This document shows, one piece after another, positions 43,969-52,499 of a DNA stretch of 64,000 nucleotides. Position numbers and translations under genes: made by a program. Source of the DNA: Candidatus Ruminococcus avistercoris (lineage in GTDB: Bacteria; Bacillota; Clostridia; Lachnospirales; Lachnospiraceae); contig DWVJ01000028.1 in NCBI GenBank assembly GCA_019120315.1, forward strand, positions 1 to 64,000, written 5' to 3'. Numbering within the stretch: position 1 is the first letter of the stretch; each line of letters begins with the position of its first letter. Below the pieces are notes generated by a model. That model did no database searches, was not told the origin of the DNA, and was given only the letters and a program-made list of their open reading frames with translations.

Positions 43969-44178
43969 ATGAAAATCAGTGCAAGAAATCAGTTCAAAGG
44001 AAAGGTGCTCAGTGTTCAGGAAGGGGCGGTAAACGGTATTGTACGGATCGATATCGGCGGAGGAAACGTGATGTCCGCCACCATCTCCATGGCAGCCATC
44101 AAAGAGCTGGGGCTGGAGGAAGGAAAAGACGCCTACGCCATCGTGAAGGCCACCTCTGTGATGGTCGGTGTGGACTGA
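43969..44178 (+). CDS. molybdopterin-binding (Mop/TOBE) protein
   Basis: The 69-residue product is a single Mop domain: MKISARNQFKGKVLSVQEG, VRIDIGGGNVMSATIS and YAIVKATSVMVGVD. Mop proteins oligomerise to store molybdate or tungstate, and related TOBE domains regulate ModC. It is the last gene of the locus and has a good SD (GAAAGGAAG). Confidence 0.93.
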   Translation: MKISARNQFKGKVLSVQEGAVNGIVRIDIGGGNVMSATISMAAIKELGLEEGKDAYAIVKATSVMVGVD

Positions 44179-44187
44179 AAAGAAAGG

Positions 44188-44227
44188 AAAAACGCCGCGC
44201 CGGGGAAAACCCGGATGCGGCGTTTTT
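44188..44227. terminator. bidirectional terminator after mop
   Basis: AAACGCCGC pairs with GCGGCGTTT, enclosing an inner CCGG/CCGG arm, with TTTTT to the right and an A-run to the left. It lies between convergent genes. Confidence 0.88.
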
Positions 44228-44259
44228 CATGAGGTGAAATACGCATGGACGTATAGAAA

Positions 44260-44511
44260 TCAATAATCTTTTAATACCAGTTCGGTAATGCCTTCGTTCC
44301 ATCCGTCCTCCACCCTTATGATTTTCGGGTGAGACTCCGGCTGGTAGTCATCGTAAATCATATCGCGGATATCGGTGCTGTTGTCAATACCGTGAACCAG
44401 CCGCAGGCGGAAAATGGAGGATGAAGCTTTTTCTAATTCCTGGTCGATCGTCTGCTTTACCTCTTCCGGCTTCATGCCCTGAAGATACAGTTCAATTATG
44501 CCTTGTGTCAT
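44260..44511 (-). CDS. small Smr-domain-like protein
   Basis: The 83-residue product resembles the Smr domain of MutS2 and related nucleases: IIELYLQGMKPEEVKQTID corresponds to the family LDLHGM motif, followed by FRLRLVHGIDNSTDIRDMI (HGxG region). The His of LDLHG is replaced by Gln (YLQGM) and the second motif is HGID rather than HGxG, so nuclease activity is doubtful. The ATG at 44511 lies eight bases after GGGGAGG; a GTG at 44520 is rejected. It is downstream of trkH on the same strand, with 90 bases between. Confidence 0.75.
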   Translation of the reverse strand: MTQGIIELYLQGMKPEEVKQTIDQELEKASSSIFRLRLVHGIDNSTDIRDMIYDDYQPESHPKIIRVEDGWNEGITELVLKDY

Positions 44512-44601
44512 AATATGCACCTCCCCTTGAAGAATTTTATTACTATGCAGACATTATACCATTATATTTTGAAAATTGCATCAAATTTTTTGGGAATTTC
44601 T

Positions 44602-46041
44602 TTAATTTCGTCTCCAGGTGGAGGGGGCAAAGAGGATCAGCAGAGGAAAGAGTTCCAGCCGTCCTGCCAGCATATCAAATATCAGCACGCACTTGGAGAA
44701 AGGAGAAAACAGATGGAAGTTTTCCACGGGGCCCACCTGATCCAGTCCCGGGCCAATATTGTTCAGCGTAGCGGCCACCGCCGAAAAATTTGTGGTGAAG
44801 CTGTAATCGTCCAGACTGATCAGAAGCACGGAGAAGGCAGTGATCAACATATAGGCGATGAGAAAGATATTGACGGCCCGCACTGTCTCATGGGCGACCG
44901 GATGGCCGTCCATCTTGATCTTTTTGATTCCCCGGGGATGGGCAAAGGAGAAAAGCTCCTTTTTCACCGTTTTTGCCATGATCAGGAGGCGGGATACCTT
45001 GATGCCGCCTCCGGTGCTCCCGGCGCAGGCTCCTGTAAACATCAGAATCAGCAGCAGGGTTTTGGACAGCTGAGGCCAGAGGTCAAAATCTGTCGTGGCA
45101 TATCCGGTGGTGGTGATGATGGATCCCACCTGAAAGGCCGCGTGACGCAGCGCCTCGCCCAGAGTGGGAAAAAAGCTGCGGATGTTCCAGGTCATGATCA
45201 GGATGGAGGCTCCGATGATCCCAAGGTAAGCTTTCAGTTCCTCGGAGCGGAAAGCCTGACGGAATTTCCGGCAGAGGATCAGGTAGTAGATATTGAAATT
45301 AACGCCGAACAAGATCATAAAAACGGTTACGATCACCTGCAGATGAGGGGCATAGCCGGCCATGCTGTCGTTTTTGATACCGAATCCTCCGGTGCCGGCG
45401 GCGCCGAAAGAGATGCAGAAAGCGTCAAAGACGGGCATCTTTCCGACGACCAGCAGGATGATCTGAAGCAAAGTCATGGCGGTATAGATTCCATACAGGA
45501 TCATGGCGGTTTCCCGGACGCGGGGCACCAGCTTTTCCACGGAAGGGCCCGGGCTTTCCGCCTTCATCAGATACATCCGGTGTCCGCCGGCCATGGGAAG
45601 AACAGCCAGGATGAAAACCAGGATGCCCATGCCGCCGATCCAGTGGGTAAAGCTGCGCCAGAACAGGATGCAGTGAGTGAGCGCTTCCACATCTGTCAAA
45701 ATGCTGGAGCCGGTGGTGGTGAAACCGGAGACAGCCTCAAAAAGAGCGTCTTCCACCGCCGGAATCTCACCGCTGATAAGAAAAGGCAATGCGCCGAATA
45801 TACTCAGCAGGATCCAGCTCAGCGACACAGAGAGAAATCCTTCCTTCATGTAAAATACTGTACTGGATGGTCTGCGGTGGCTGAGCAGAAAGCCGAAAGC
45901 CAGACATAGCAAAATGGTGATGACAAAGGAAAAGCCGGAACTTTCCCGGTAAATCACAGCCACCAGGCAGGGAAGCAGCATAAGCGCCGCTTCGAATTTC
46001 AGAACGCTTCCTAAAATATAACGGATAATCGATATATTCAT
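44602..46041 (-). CDS. trkH: TrkH/KtrB-type potassium transporter membrane subunit
   Basis: This protein forms the K+ translocation path. With ATG at 46041 (GGAGGAGATC upstream) it is 479 residues with eight to ten hydrophobic segments and pore-loop glycine motifs: SGFTTTGSSIL, GTGGFGIKN, TTTGYATTD and GSTGGGIK. The frame to 46080 adds 13 residues overlapping the trkA end and is rejected. It is translated just after trkA, so the pair makes one uptake system. Confidence 0.95.
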   Translation of the reverse strand: MNISIIRYILGSVLKFEAALMLLPCLVAVIYRESSGFSFVITILLCLAFGFLLSHRRPSSTVFYMKEGFLSVSLSWILLSIFGALPFLISGEIPAVEDALFEAVSGFTTTGSSILTDVEALTHCILFWRSFTHWIGGMGILVFILAVLPMAGGHRMYLMKAESPGPSVEKLVPRVRETAMILYGIYTAMTLLQIILLVVGKMPVFDAFCISFGAAGTGGFGIKNDSMAGYAPHLQVIVTVFMILFGVNFNIYYLILCRKFRQAFRSEELKAYLGIIGASILIMTWNIRSFFPTLGEALRHAAFQVGSIITTTGYATTDFDLWPQLSKTLLLILMFTGACAGSTGGGIKVSRLLIMAKTVKKELFSFAHPRGIKKIKMDGHPVAHETVRAVNIFLIAYMLITAFSVLLISLDDYSFTTNFSAVAATLNNIGPGLDQVGPVENFHLFSPFSKCVLIFDMLAGRLELFPLLILFAPSTWRRN

Positions 46042-46054
46042 GACAGATCTCCTC

Positions 46055-47416
46055 CTACGGCGCCAGGATATCCCGGGCATCTTTCAGGCCAAGGACGGTG
46101 GTGACCACGATGATAGTGTCTCCTGGCAAAATGACATCCTGTCCGCTGGGGGTGATCATGCGGTTATCACGGATGATGCTGCAGACCAGCAGATTTTTTC
46201 GAAGGTTTAGCTGCTCCAGAGGAACGCCGGTGATTTTTGATTCCTTCTGGATGTTAAACTCCAAAGCCTCCACCCGGTCGTCAAACATCCGGTACAGCGT
46301 TTCGATGTTGCTGTCCAGGGAATTCTGAGTGGCGCGGACATACTGCAGGATCTTTTCCGAGGTCAGATACCGCGGATAGACCACGCTGTCCAGATCCAGA
46401 TTGTGAATCACTTCGTTCAGCTGCAAACGGTTGATTTTGGTGATCACCTTTGACTTTACTTTCTTTTTGGCGAACAGCGAAAGCAGGATATTTTCTTCAT
46501 CAAAATTGGTGAGAGCCACAAAGGAGTCCATCTTGCCGATCCGTTCTTCGTAGAGCAGATCTTCATCGCTGCCGTCTCCGTTTACGATGACGGCGTCCGG
46601 GAGCAGCACGCTTAATTCCTCGCAGCGGCGGGGGTTGCTCTCGATAATTTTGACGGAAATGCCCAGCTTCAAAAGCATATCCGCCAGGTAGAGAGAAATC
46701 CTTCCTCCGCCGATCAGCATGGCGTTTTTGACCCGGCCGGTTTTGACCTGAATCCGTTTGAAAAATTCCACAGCCGTCTGCCTGGAAGAGATGAGAGATA
46801 CCACATCGGCCGTCTGCAGGACGAAATCGCCGGAGGGAATGATCACTTCATTGTTTCGCTCCACGGCGCAAATCAACAGATCGTCGATGAGACGGAAAGG
46901 AATGTCTTTTACCGCCATCTGATCCAACAGGGATCCCTCCCGGATGCGGAAACGCAGCATTTCTGCATGGCCTTTGGAAAAGGCGTCGATGGACAGGGCG
47001 TTAGGGAAGCATAAAAGCTGGGATATGGCTCTGGCGGCCATCAGATCCGGATTGATGATCATGGAAAGCCCCAGCTCCTTTAACAGAAAATCCTGTTCCT
47101 GACTGTAGATAGGATTGCGAACCCGGGCGATCGTCTGGCATTTTCCTGTTTTTTTCGCCACGACACAGCACAGAAGATTCAGTTCGTCTGACTCGGTAAC
47201 GGCGATCAGCAGATCCGCCTCCTCGATGCCGGCTTCCGCCAGTGTATTATAGCTGGCGCAGTTTCCGGTGATTCCCATAACATCGTAAGAAGAGACCATC
47301 CTTCTTACGATGGCCTCGTCGGTGTCAATGATGCAGATATCATTGTCTTCTTCCTGACTTAACTGGGCGGTGAGGACATGGCCTACTTTGCCGCAGCCTG
47401 CGATGATTATATTCAT
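46055..47416 (-). CDS. trkA: Trk potassium uptake regulatory protein
   Basis: TrkA is the cytoplasmic NAD(H)/ATP-binding gate of Trk systems. The 453-residue product has two tandem RCK modules: the first begins MNIIIAGCGKVGHVL and the second contains AMLIGGGRISLYLADML and a IESNPRRCEEL loop. Each is followed by a TrkA-C domain (VKDIPFRLIDDLLICAVERN; DNRMITPSGQDVILPGDT). ATG at 47416 follows AAGGAA. It is the first gene of the trkA-trkH pair. Confidence 0.95.
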   Translation of the reverse strand: MNIIIAGCGKVGHVLTAQLSQEEDNDICIIDTDEAIVRRMVSSYDVMGITGNCASYNTLAEAGIEEADLLIAVTESDELNLLCCVVAKKTGKCQTIARVRNPIYSQEQDFLLKELGLSMIINPDLMAARAISQLLCFPNALSIDAFSKGHAEMLRFRIREGSLLDQMAVKDIPFRLIDDLLICAVERNNEVIIPSGDFVLQTADVVSLISSRQTAVEFFKRIQVKTGRVKNAMLIGGGRISLYLADMLLKLGISVKIIESNPRRCEELSVLLPDAVIVNGDGSDEDLLYEERIGKMDSFVALTNFDEENILLSLFAKKKVKSKVITKINRLQLNEVIHNLDLDSVVYPRYLTSEKILQYVRATQNSLDSNIETLYRMFDDRVEALEFNIQKESKITGVPLEQLNLRKNLLVCSIIRDNRMITPSGQDVILPGDTIIVVTTVLGLKDARDILAP

Positions 47417-47464
47417 AACATAATTCCTTTTTTCATTTTGGTGTATGACAGCATTTTTATTATA

Positions 47465-47492
47465 ATTATAACACCAGAAGAAAAACAGGCAA
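47465..47492 (-). promoter_or_regulatory. promoter of trkA-trkH
   Basis: On the minus strand TTGCCT (47487-47492) and TATAAT (47465-47470) are 16 bases apart. The rest of 47417-47736 contains only the hairpin at 47517 and AT-rich sequence. Confidence 0.65.
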
Positions 47493-47516
47493 TGGCTTTT
47501 GGAAAAATAAGACGAA

Positions 47517-47550
47517 AAAAGGCAGGCTGTAAAGAACAGCGCTGCCTTTT
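47517..47550. other. strong stem-loop between divergent trkA and the C_GCAxxG gene
   Basis: AAAAGGCAG-GCTGT pairs with ACAGC-CTGCCTTTT (14 bp with one bulged G, loop AAAGA). It has the shape of a bidirectional terminator but lies outside any evident transcript. Confidence 0.55.
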
Positions 47551-47736
47551 CCCGTTTTAATGAGGGGGGAGATAGTGAGTGGTTAATCAACTATCCGAGA
47601 TCTATAATAACGAAAAAATGTGAGGAAGTTGTGTTTTTTCTCTGAAAGAAATATGAAATTTCTAAAGAGAAAATGAACTTGCAGGATGAAACCCTGGTGT
47701 GATACCATATTAAAAAAGTACGGGAGGATGAAAAAA

Positions 47737-48153
47737 GTGGAGACACGGGTAGAAAAAGCAATTGAAAAAAGAGATCGGGGATATAACTGTGCCCAGGCGG
47801 TGGCATGTACCTACTGTGATCTGGTGGGGCTGGATGAAAAAACCATGTTTAAAGTCATTGAAGGGTTTGGTTCCGGCCTGGCAAATATGCATGGCACCTG
47901 CGGAGCGGTTTCCGGGGCCTGCGCCCTGGCAGGTTTAAAAGAAAGCAGCGGGAACCTGGCGTCGCCGGACAGCAAAGGCAAAACCTATAAACTGGTGAAA
48001 AAAATAGTGGATGAGTTTGAACAGCAGAACGGTTCTATAATCTGCCAGGATCTGAAAGGGGTAAAGACGGGTAAGGTTCTGCGTTCCTGCCCGGACTGCA
48101 TCCGTGATGCAGCCCGTCTGGCAGAAAAGGTTCTCTTTGAACAGGCAGAATAA
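47737..48153 (+). CDS. C_GCAxxG_C_C family redox protein
   Basis: The 138-residue product has the family's Cys pattern: GYNCAQAVACTYC, GTCGAVSGACALAG, IICQDL and LRSCPDCIRDAARLAE. Such proteins are thought to be redox-active or metal-binding in anaerobes, but no biochemical role is established. The ATG at 47728 touches the GGGAGG directly, so GTG 47737, nine bases downstream and in frame, is the better start; a longer frame to 47686 is unsupported. It is convergent with the DUF2284 gene by four bases. Confidence 0.87.
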   Translation: METRVEKAIEKRDRGYNCAQAVACTYCDLVGLDEKTMFKVIEGFGSGLANMHGTCGAVSGACALAGLKESSGNLASPDSKGKTYKLVKKIVDEFEQQNGSIICQDLKGVKTGKVLRSCPDCIRDAARLAEKVLFEQAE

Positions 48154-48157
48154 ATTA

Positions 48158-48712
48158 TTATGGAAGCAGCAGGCCGCATACCAGCACAAAGTGGTGGGGA
48201 AGGCGGCCTTCTTCTATCCATTCCAGTTTCAGACCCAGAAGTTTTTCGATGGTAAGCCCCACGTTGCCGCCCAGGGATTCGATGGAGTAGCGCATCAGAT
48301 CCGGATTGCGGCAGGAGCCGCCGGTGGGTTTGGTGCAGCCGTCCTTGCATAGGTGGCAGCTTCCGGCGGAAAGACTGATACTTCCCGGATTTAATTTCTC
48401 AGCGCGCAGCAGTTCGTCGCTGAGTTTTTTCTTTTCCGGCGGCAGAACCTGATCCAGGATATCCTGTATCTCCTGGCGGCTGTATTCTTTGGCCAGCATA
48501 TCTTCGTCGAAGGTAATCTCTGTGGCCAGCAGCTGAAAGGTCTGGTATTGTTTCCAGTATTTGAGCACATCGAAATCGTAGGATGGGCAGGCCCAGACCC
48601 TGTCGTAGTTGGGGCAGGCTTTACAGGCTTCCAGGAAAGTGGGAACATCTACGTAGTTCTCCACGTATTCCGGAACGGATATACTTGCTTCGTGTCGTGT
48701 TGTTGTGTACAT
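48158..48712 (-). CDS. DUF2284 metal-binding protein
   Basis: The 184-residue product shows the family's Cys-rich arrangement: CKACPNYDRVWACPSY near the N terminus and CHLCKDGCTKPTGGSCRNP in the middle, probably binding an Fe-S cluster or zinc. The function is unknown. ATG at 48712 lies eight bases after GGAGG; an upstream GTG at 48721 is rejected. It is downstream of tenA by 34 bases and probably cotranscribed. Confidence 0.88.
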   Translation of the reverse strand: MYTTTRHEASISVPEYVENYVDVPTFLEACKACPNYDRVWACPSYDFDVLKYWKQYQTFQLLATEITFDEDMLAKEYSRQEIQDILDQVLPPEKKKLSDELLRAEKLNPGSISLSAGSCHLCKDGCTKPTGGSCRNPDLMRYSIESLGGNVGLTIEKLLGLKLEWIEEGRLPHHFVLVCGLLLP

Positions 48713-48746
48713 ATGCAGCACCTCCAGATGTAAAGTTTAAGGAATT

Positions 48747-49427
48747 TTATTTATCTTCAGGAAGATAGATTTCTCCGTGGCGCCAGGCCATTTCCCAGAA
48801 CTGATATTCGTATTTGCTGCAGTTGATGATGATCTGTTCCAGATTCTGCAGCTGTTCTTCGGAATAACCTGCGGAGAAACGATCTACCAGGTCGATCATC
48901 ACATCGTTGCAGTCCCGATATCCCTGGCTGGTATAAGTATTGATCCAGTTCCCGTAGAAAGGATGATCCTTGCTGCCGGGAATGGTTTCCATATGATCGC
49001 CGATCAGTTTATAACTCCAGGAACAGGCCAGAACGGCGGTGGCCAGTTCAGCCATACCCTCTTTCAGGGAGATGGAGATCATATAGTTGGTATAAGATTC
49101 ATTGTTCAGGCACATGGGAGTTTCATCGATCATCTGTCTGGTAATGCCCAGTTTCTGCAGATAACTTTGATGAACGGCGTTTTCCGTATCCAGCGTTGCG
49201 GTGATCAGATCGGCAAACAGCCTCATATCGGCTTCGGCGGTGGATTTTACCACGCCCAGGGCGAAGACTTTGGCGTACTGCATCAGATATTTGTGATCCT
49301 GAATCATATAAAACTGGAATTTTTCCACCGGCAGGCTGCCGTCGCCGATTCCGCTGACGAACGGATGGGTATAGTAGCTCTCCCAGATGGGCAGCGCAGC
49401 CTGCAGCAATCTTTGCGTTGTTTTCAT
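48747..49427 (-). CDS. tenA: TenA-family aminopyrimidine aminohydrolase / thiaminase II
   Basis: TenA salvages thiamin breakdown products. The 226-residue product is all-helical with the catalytic Cys135 (VLACSWSY), the family motif YYTHPFVSGIGDGSL and the C-terminal YEYQFWEMAW carrying the catalytic Glu. No other thiamin gene or TPP riboswitch is visible nearby. An extended -10 TGGTATATT lies upstream on the minus strand at about 49460-49475. Confidence 0.93.
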   Translation of the reverse strand: MKTTQRLLQAALPIWESYYTHPFVSGIGDGSLPVEKFQFYMIQDHKYLMQYAKVFALGVVKSTAEADMRLFADLITATLDTENAVHQSYLQKLGITRQMIDETPMCLNNESYTNYMISISLKEGMAELATAVLACSWSYKLIGDHMETIPGSKDHPFYGNWINTYTSQGYRDCNDVMIDLVDRFSAGYSEEQLQNLEQIIINCSKYEYQFWEMAWRHGEIYLPEDK

Positions 49428-49487
49428 GTCATCCCTCTTTTCTCTTTTTTCGGATATCTTTAATATACCATATTCTTTGGCGGAACT

Positions 49488-49528
49488 ACTAGGAAATTTA
49501 TCCTACCTGTGATAAAATTTACCCTAGT
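49488..49528 (+). promoter_or_regulatory. imperfect inverted repeat upstream of the kinase cluster
   Basis: ACTAGGAAATTTA (49488-49500) is mirrored by TAAAATTTACCCTAGT (49513-49528). A possible -10 (TAAAAT, 49513-49518) overlaps the right arm. It could be an operator; no -35 is clear. Confidence 0.4.
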
Positions 49529-49551
49529 AAAGAGTGAAATGGAGAGGAAAA

Positions 49552-51477
49552 ATGCTGCGGTGTGGTGAAATTCTCAACGATACTTACGAAGTAATGGAGG
49601 AGATCGGACAGGGCGGCGGGGGAATCGTCTACCTGGCCTATCATCTCCGCCTTCAGAAAAAAGTGGTCATTAAAAAAATGAAGGAGTCTTTCGGCGGAAA
49701 TATCAAAGAACGCCGGGAGGCGGATATTTTAAAGAGTCTTCATCATAAATATCTTCCCCAGGTGTATGATTTTGTCCAGATGGGCGATACCGTCTTTACG
49801 GTGATGGACTATATCGAGGGGTGGGATCTGCTGCGGTATATTCAGCAGGGCCAGCAGTTTGATGAGCGCCAGCTGCTGATCTGGCTGCGCCAGCTGGCGG
49901 AGGTGCTGGAATATCTGCACGGGCAGCATCCGCCTATTGTGCACAGTGATATCAAACCATCCAATATCATGATTACCTTAAACGGCGACGTCTGTCTGAT
50001 TGATTTTAACGTTTCCTTCGGTGACAGCGGCATGGGAGGTATGTCCGGCTACAGTCAGCGTTATGCTTCGCCGGAGCAGATTTACCGCAGCCAGGTGCTG
50101 CGCGCAGGGGGGGATCCCAGGACGGTTGTGGTGGATTACCGGACGGATATCTACAGTCTGGGAGCCAGTTTCTATCATGTGATTACCGGCTATCCGCCGG
50201 TGGTGGACGGGGTGGCAGGACAGCCTCTGCTGGCGTGGAGCGGCCTGCCTTTTAGCCGCTGGTTTCTTGGCGTCATTGATAAGATGATGCAGATCGATCC
50301 GGCGCAGCGTTACCAGAGCGCTTCGCAGCTGCTGGGGGATTTGCTGAACATCCGCAGCAGGGATACGGATTATAAAAATCTGAAAACCAGGGAAAAGGTG
50401 ATCTATGCCGCTGGTATTCTGCTTATTCTGGCCGGTGTGATCTGCCTGTTTTTCGGCGGGCGTCAGCTGAATCAGGAGAGTTTTCAGGAAGAATATGAGC
50501 AGCTGGAGGAACTGGCCGACGGGGATGATTATGATACCATTGTTTCCACCGGAGTGGACCTTCTGAATAATAAGAAATATACCCGTGTGCTGGAGCGGGA
50601 ACAGGAAGAAAAAGGAAATATCTTTTATATGATTGCCAACTGTTACTTTGAACAGGATGATTACAGCCAGGCCATCCGTTTCTACCGGGAAGCGCTGGCC
50701 TGCAGCGGCGAAAACCCGGAGTATTACCGGGACTATGGCATCGCGCTGGCCAGATACGGTGATGTGGAAGAAGCCAAAGCAGCGCTGGATTCGGCGATCG
50801 ATCAGGGGCTGGGGCAAAGTCAGATCTATCTGGTACAGGCGGAAATCGCTCTGGCCCAGGAGAATTATAATGATGCAGTGGCAAATTTCCGAAGGGCCAT
50901 CGACGGTACGGAGGATCCCTATGACCGTTCCAGGGCCTATCTCCTCTGTGCCAGGGCTTACCGGGCCATGGGAGATTTCAGACAGGAGATCGCCACCTTA
51001 CAGGAGGCAGAGCAGCAGGCGGACAGTGAATATCTGCCGTCTATCCTGAGGGCGCTGGGAGCAGCCAGTACCAGATACGGCGCCCAGGCTTCCGAAAACG
51101 AAAGCAGGAGCAGTTACCAGGAGGCTTTGCGCTGCTATGAGACGCTGGTGAGCCTGCCCTCGCCCAGCTTCAATGACCAGATGAATCTGGCGGTGGTCCG
51201 TGAGATCCTGGGCGATTATGAGGGAGCCCAAAATCAACTCCTTGCCATGGGAGCGACTTATCCGGAGGACTACCGGATCTATATGAAGCTGGCGCTGCTG
51301 GAATGCACCATTCAGGGAAATCTGCAGGAAGATTATCGCAATTACGGCGCGGCCGACAGTTACTATCAGCAGGCCGAACAGTATTATGAACCGGTGAGAA
51401 ACAGCGGCAGAAGCGATGAGCAGATGCAGGAGCTGGAGCGGGTTATGCAGGAATTAAAAGAAAAAGGCTGGCTGTAG
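49552..51477 (+). CDS. transmembrane Ser/Thr protein kinase with extracytoplasmic TPR domain
   Basis: The 641-residue product has a Hanks-type kinase domain at 1-275: glycine loop GQGGGG (19-24), Lys41/42, alphaC Glu56, catalytic HSDIKPSN (131-138; HRD is HSD), metal-binding DFN (151-153; DFG is DFN), YASPEQ and DIYSLG. One transmembrane segment (283-302) is followed by a long series of TPR-like repeats to the C terminus, presumably outside the cell. It lacks the PASTA domains of PrkC/PknB. The start is ATG 49552 after GGAGAGG. It heads a cluster with a membrane peptide, PP2C phosphatase and pseudokinase, so a closed phospho-signalling module is likely. Confidence 0.92.
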   Translation: MLRCGEILNDTYEVMEEIGQGGGGIVYLAYHLRLQKKVVIKKMKESFGGNIKERREADILKSLHHKYLPQVYDFVQMGDTVFTVMDYIEGWDLLRYIQQGQQFDERQLLIWLRQLAEVLEYLHGQHPPIVHSDIKPSNIMITLNGDVCLIDFNVSFGDSGMGGMSGYSQRYASPEQIYRSQVLRAGGDPRTVVVDYRTDIYSLGASFYHVITGYPPVVDGVAGQPLLAWSGLPFSRWFLGVIDKMMQIDPAQRYQSASQLLGDLLNIRSRDTDYKNLKTREKVIYAAGILLILAGVICLFFGGRQLNQESFQEEYEQLEELADGDDYDTIVSTGVDLLNNKKYTRVLEREQEEKGNIFYMIANCYFEQDDYSQAIRFYREALACSGENPEYYRDYGIALARYGDVEEAKAALDSAIDQGLGQSQIYLVQAEIALAQENYNDAVANFRRAIDGTEDPYDRSRAYLLCARAYRAMGDFRQEIATLQEAEQQADSEYLPSILRALGAASTRYGAQASENESRSSYQEALRCYETLVSLPSPSFNDQMNLAVVREILGDYEGAQNQLLAMGATYPEDYRIYMKLALLECTIQGNLQEDYRNYGAADSYYQQAEQYYEPVRNSGRSDEQMQELERVMQELKEKGWL

Positions 51478-51496
51478 CAAAAAGGGGGAAACGAAG

Positions 51497-51637
51497 ATGA
51501 CGTATGGCGAGATCCTGATCGTGTGCGGAGTGGCGCTGGCGGCGCTGGGCGTGCTGACGCTGATCATCGGCGCGGCGGCGATCAGTTCGGCAAAGAAAAA
51601 ACTGAAACGGAAATTATATGATAAATATGGATTGTAG
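51497..51637 (+). CDS. 46-residue single-pass membrane peptide
   Basis: A short gene lies between kinase and phosphatase: ATG 51497 after GGGGGAAACGAAG, stop at 51637. The peptide starts MTYGEILIVCGVALAALGV and has one hydrophobic helix (about residues 5-30) with a basic tail (KKKLKRKLYDKYGL). The tight spacing (19 bases after the kinase, 8 before the phosphatase) argues that it is real. It could be a small membrane partner that modulates the kinase or phosphatase; that role is inference. Confidence 0.8.
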   Translation: MTYGEILIVCGVALAALGVLTLIIGAAAISSAKKKLKRKLYDKYGL

Positions 51638-51645
51638 GAGGATAC

Positions 51646-52416
51646 ATGTATAAAATAATTGCGTCCTGTATCAGCCATTGCGGCATGGTACGGGAAATGA
51701 ATGAGGATAATCTGTACTTTGACGGAAAATTTCTGGAAGAAAAGCACAGAGGACTGGAAAAAGCAGTTACGATTCACCGTGACACCAGCCAGCTGCGAAG
51801 CTTTGCCATCTTCGACGGGATGGGAGGAGAAAAAGACGGAGAGGTGGCTTCCTATCTGGCCGCGGTGCAGTTTCGGCAGGAAATGGGAAGACAGATCACG
51901 GAATCGGAAAGCCCCCGGGATTTTCTGGAAAAAGTATGTCTTGATATGAATCAGACGATCTGTGAGGAAGCGGTAAAAAGACAGGCGCAGGGGATGGGAA
52001 CCACGGCGACGATCCTCTGTCTGAAAAATGAGGAGATGACCGTATGCAATCTGGGCGACAGTCCTGCTTTTCTGGTAAGGGAAGGGGAGATATTTCCCCT
52101 GCATGAAGAACATACCAATCGTCATTTTCTGGAGGAACAAGGGATCGCGTTTCGCAAGCCGTCGCTGACGCAGTGTCTGGGTATTCCGCCCGAAGAGATG
52201 GCGATCCATCCCTATATCCACGAGGATGATATCCGGGAAGGGGATCAGTATCTTCTGTGCAGCGACGGACTGACGGATATGGTGTCCCGGGAGGAAATAC
52301 ACAGGATTCTGCAGGAAAATCTGACTCCGGGAGACTGTTTGGAAAAACTTCAAAAACAGGCTCTGGAGCTGGGAGGAAAAGACAATATCACGATCATTCT
52401 GTGCAGGATTGCCTGA
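51646..52416 (+). CDS. PP2C-family Ser/Thr phosphatase
   Basis: This should reverse phosphorylation by the kinase two genes upstream. The 256-residue product shows the PP2C motifs FDGMGGEKDGE (metal-binding Asp), GTTATI, LGDSPAFLV, LLCSDGLTDMV and GGKDNITII. It is soluble and cytoplasmic. ATG 51646 follows AGGAGG, which overlaps the stop region of the membrane peptide. Confidence 0.94.
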   Translation: MYKIIASCISHCGMVREMNEDNLYFDGKFLEEKHRGLEKAVTIHRDTSQLRSFAIFDGMGGEKDGEVASYLAAVQFRQEMGRQITESESPRDFLEKVCLDMNQTICEEAVKRQAQGMGTTATILCLKNEEMTVCNLGDSPAFLVREGEIFPLHEEHTNRHFLEEQGIAFRKPSLTQCLGIPPEEMAIHPYIHEDDIREGDQYLLCSDGLTDMVSREEIHRILQENLTPGDCLEKLQKQALELGGKDNITIILCRIA

Positions 52417-52499
52417 AGAATTTGGCTTTTTTGCTGTTCTGTGATAGGATAGTGCCACGCGGCGGGGAGATAGGGAGCAGCTTTGAGGAGTGATGAACA

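Noticed and set aside
47686..47736. Start of the C_GCAxxG protein at 47686 or ATG 47728
   Set aside because: 47686 lacks a ribosome binding site and ATG 47728 abuts the GGGAGG; GTG 47737 has proper spacing.
49552..51477. Kinase called inactive because of HSD and DFN
   Set aside because: The catalytic Asp133, metal-binding Asp151, Lys and alphaC Glu are kept; these variants occur in active bacterial kinases.
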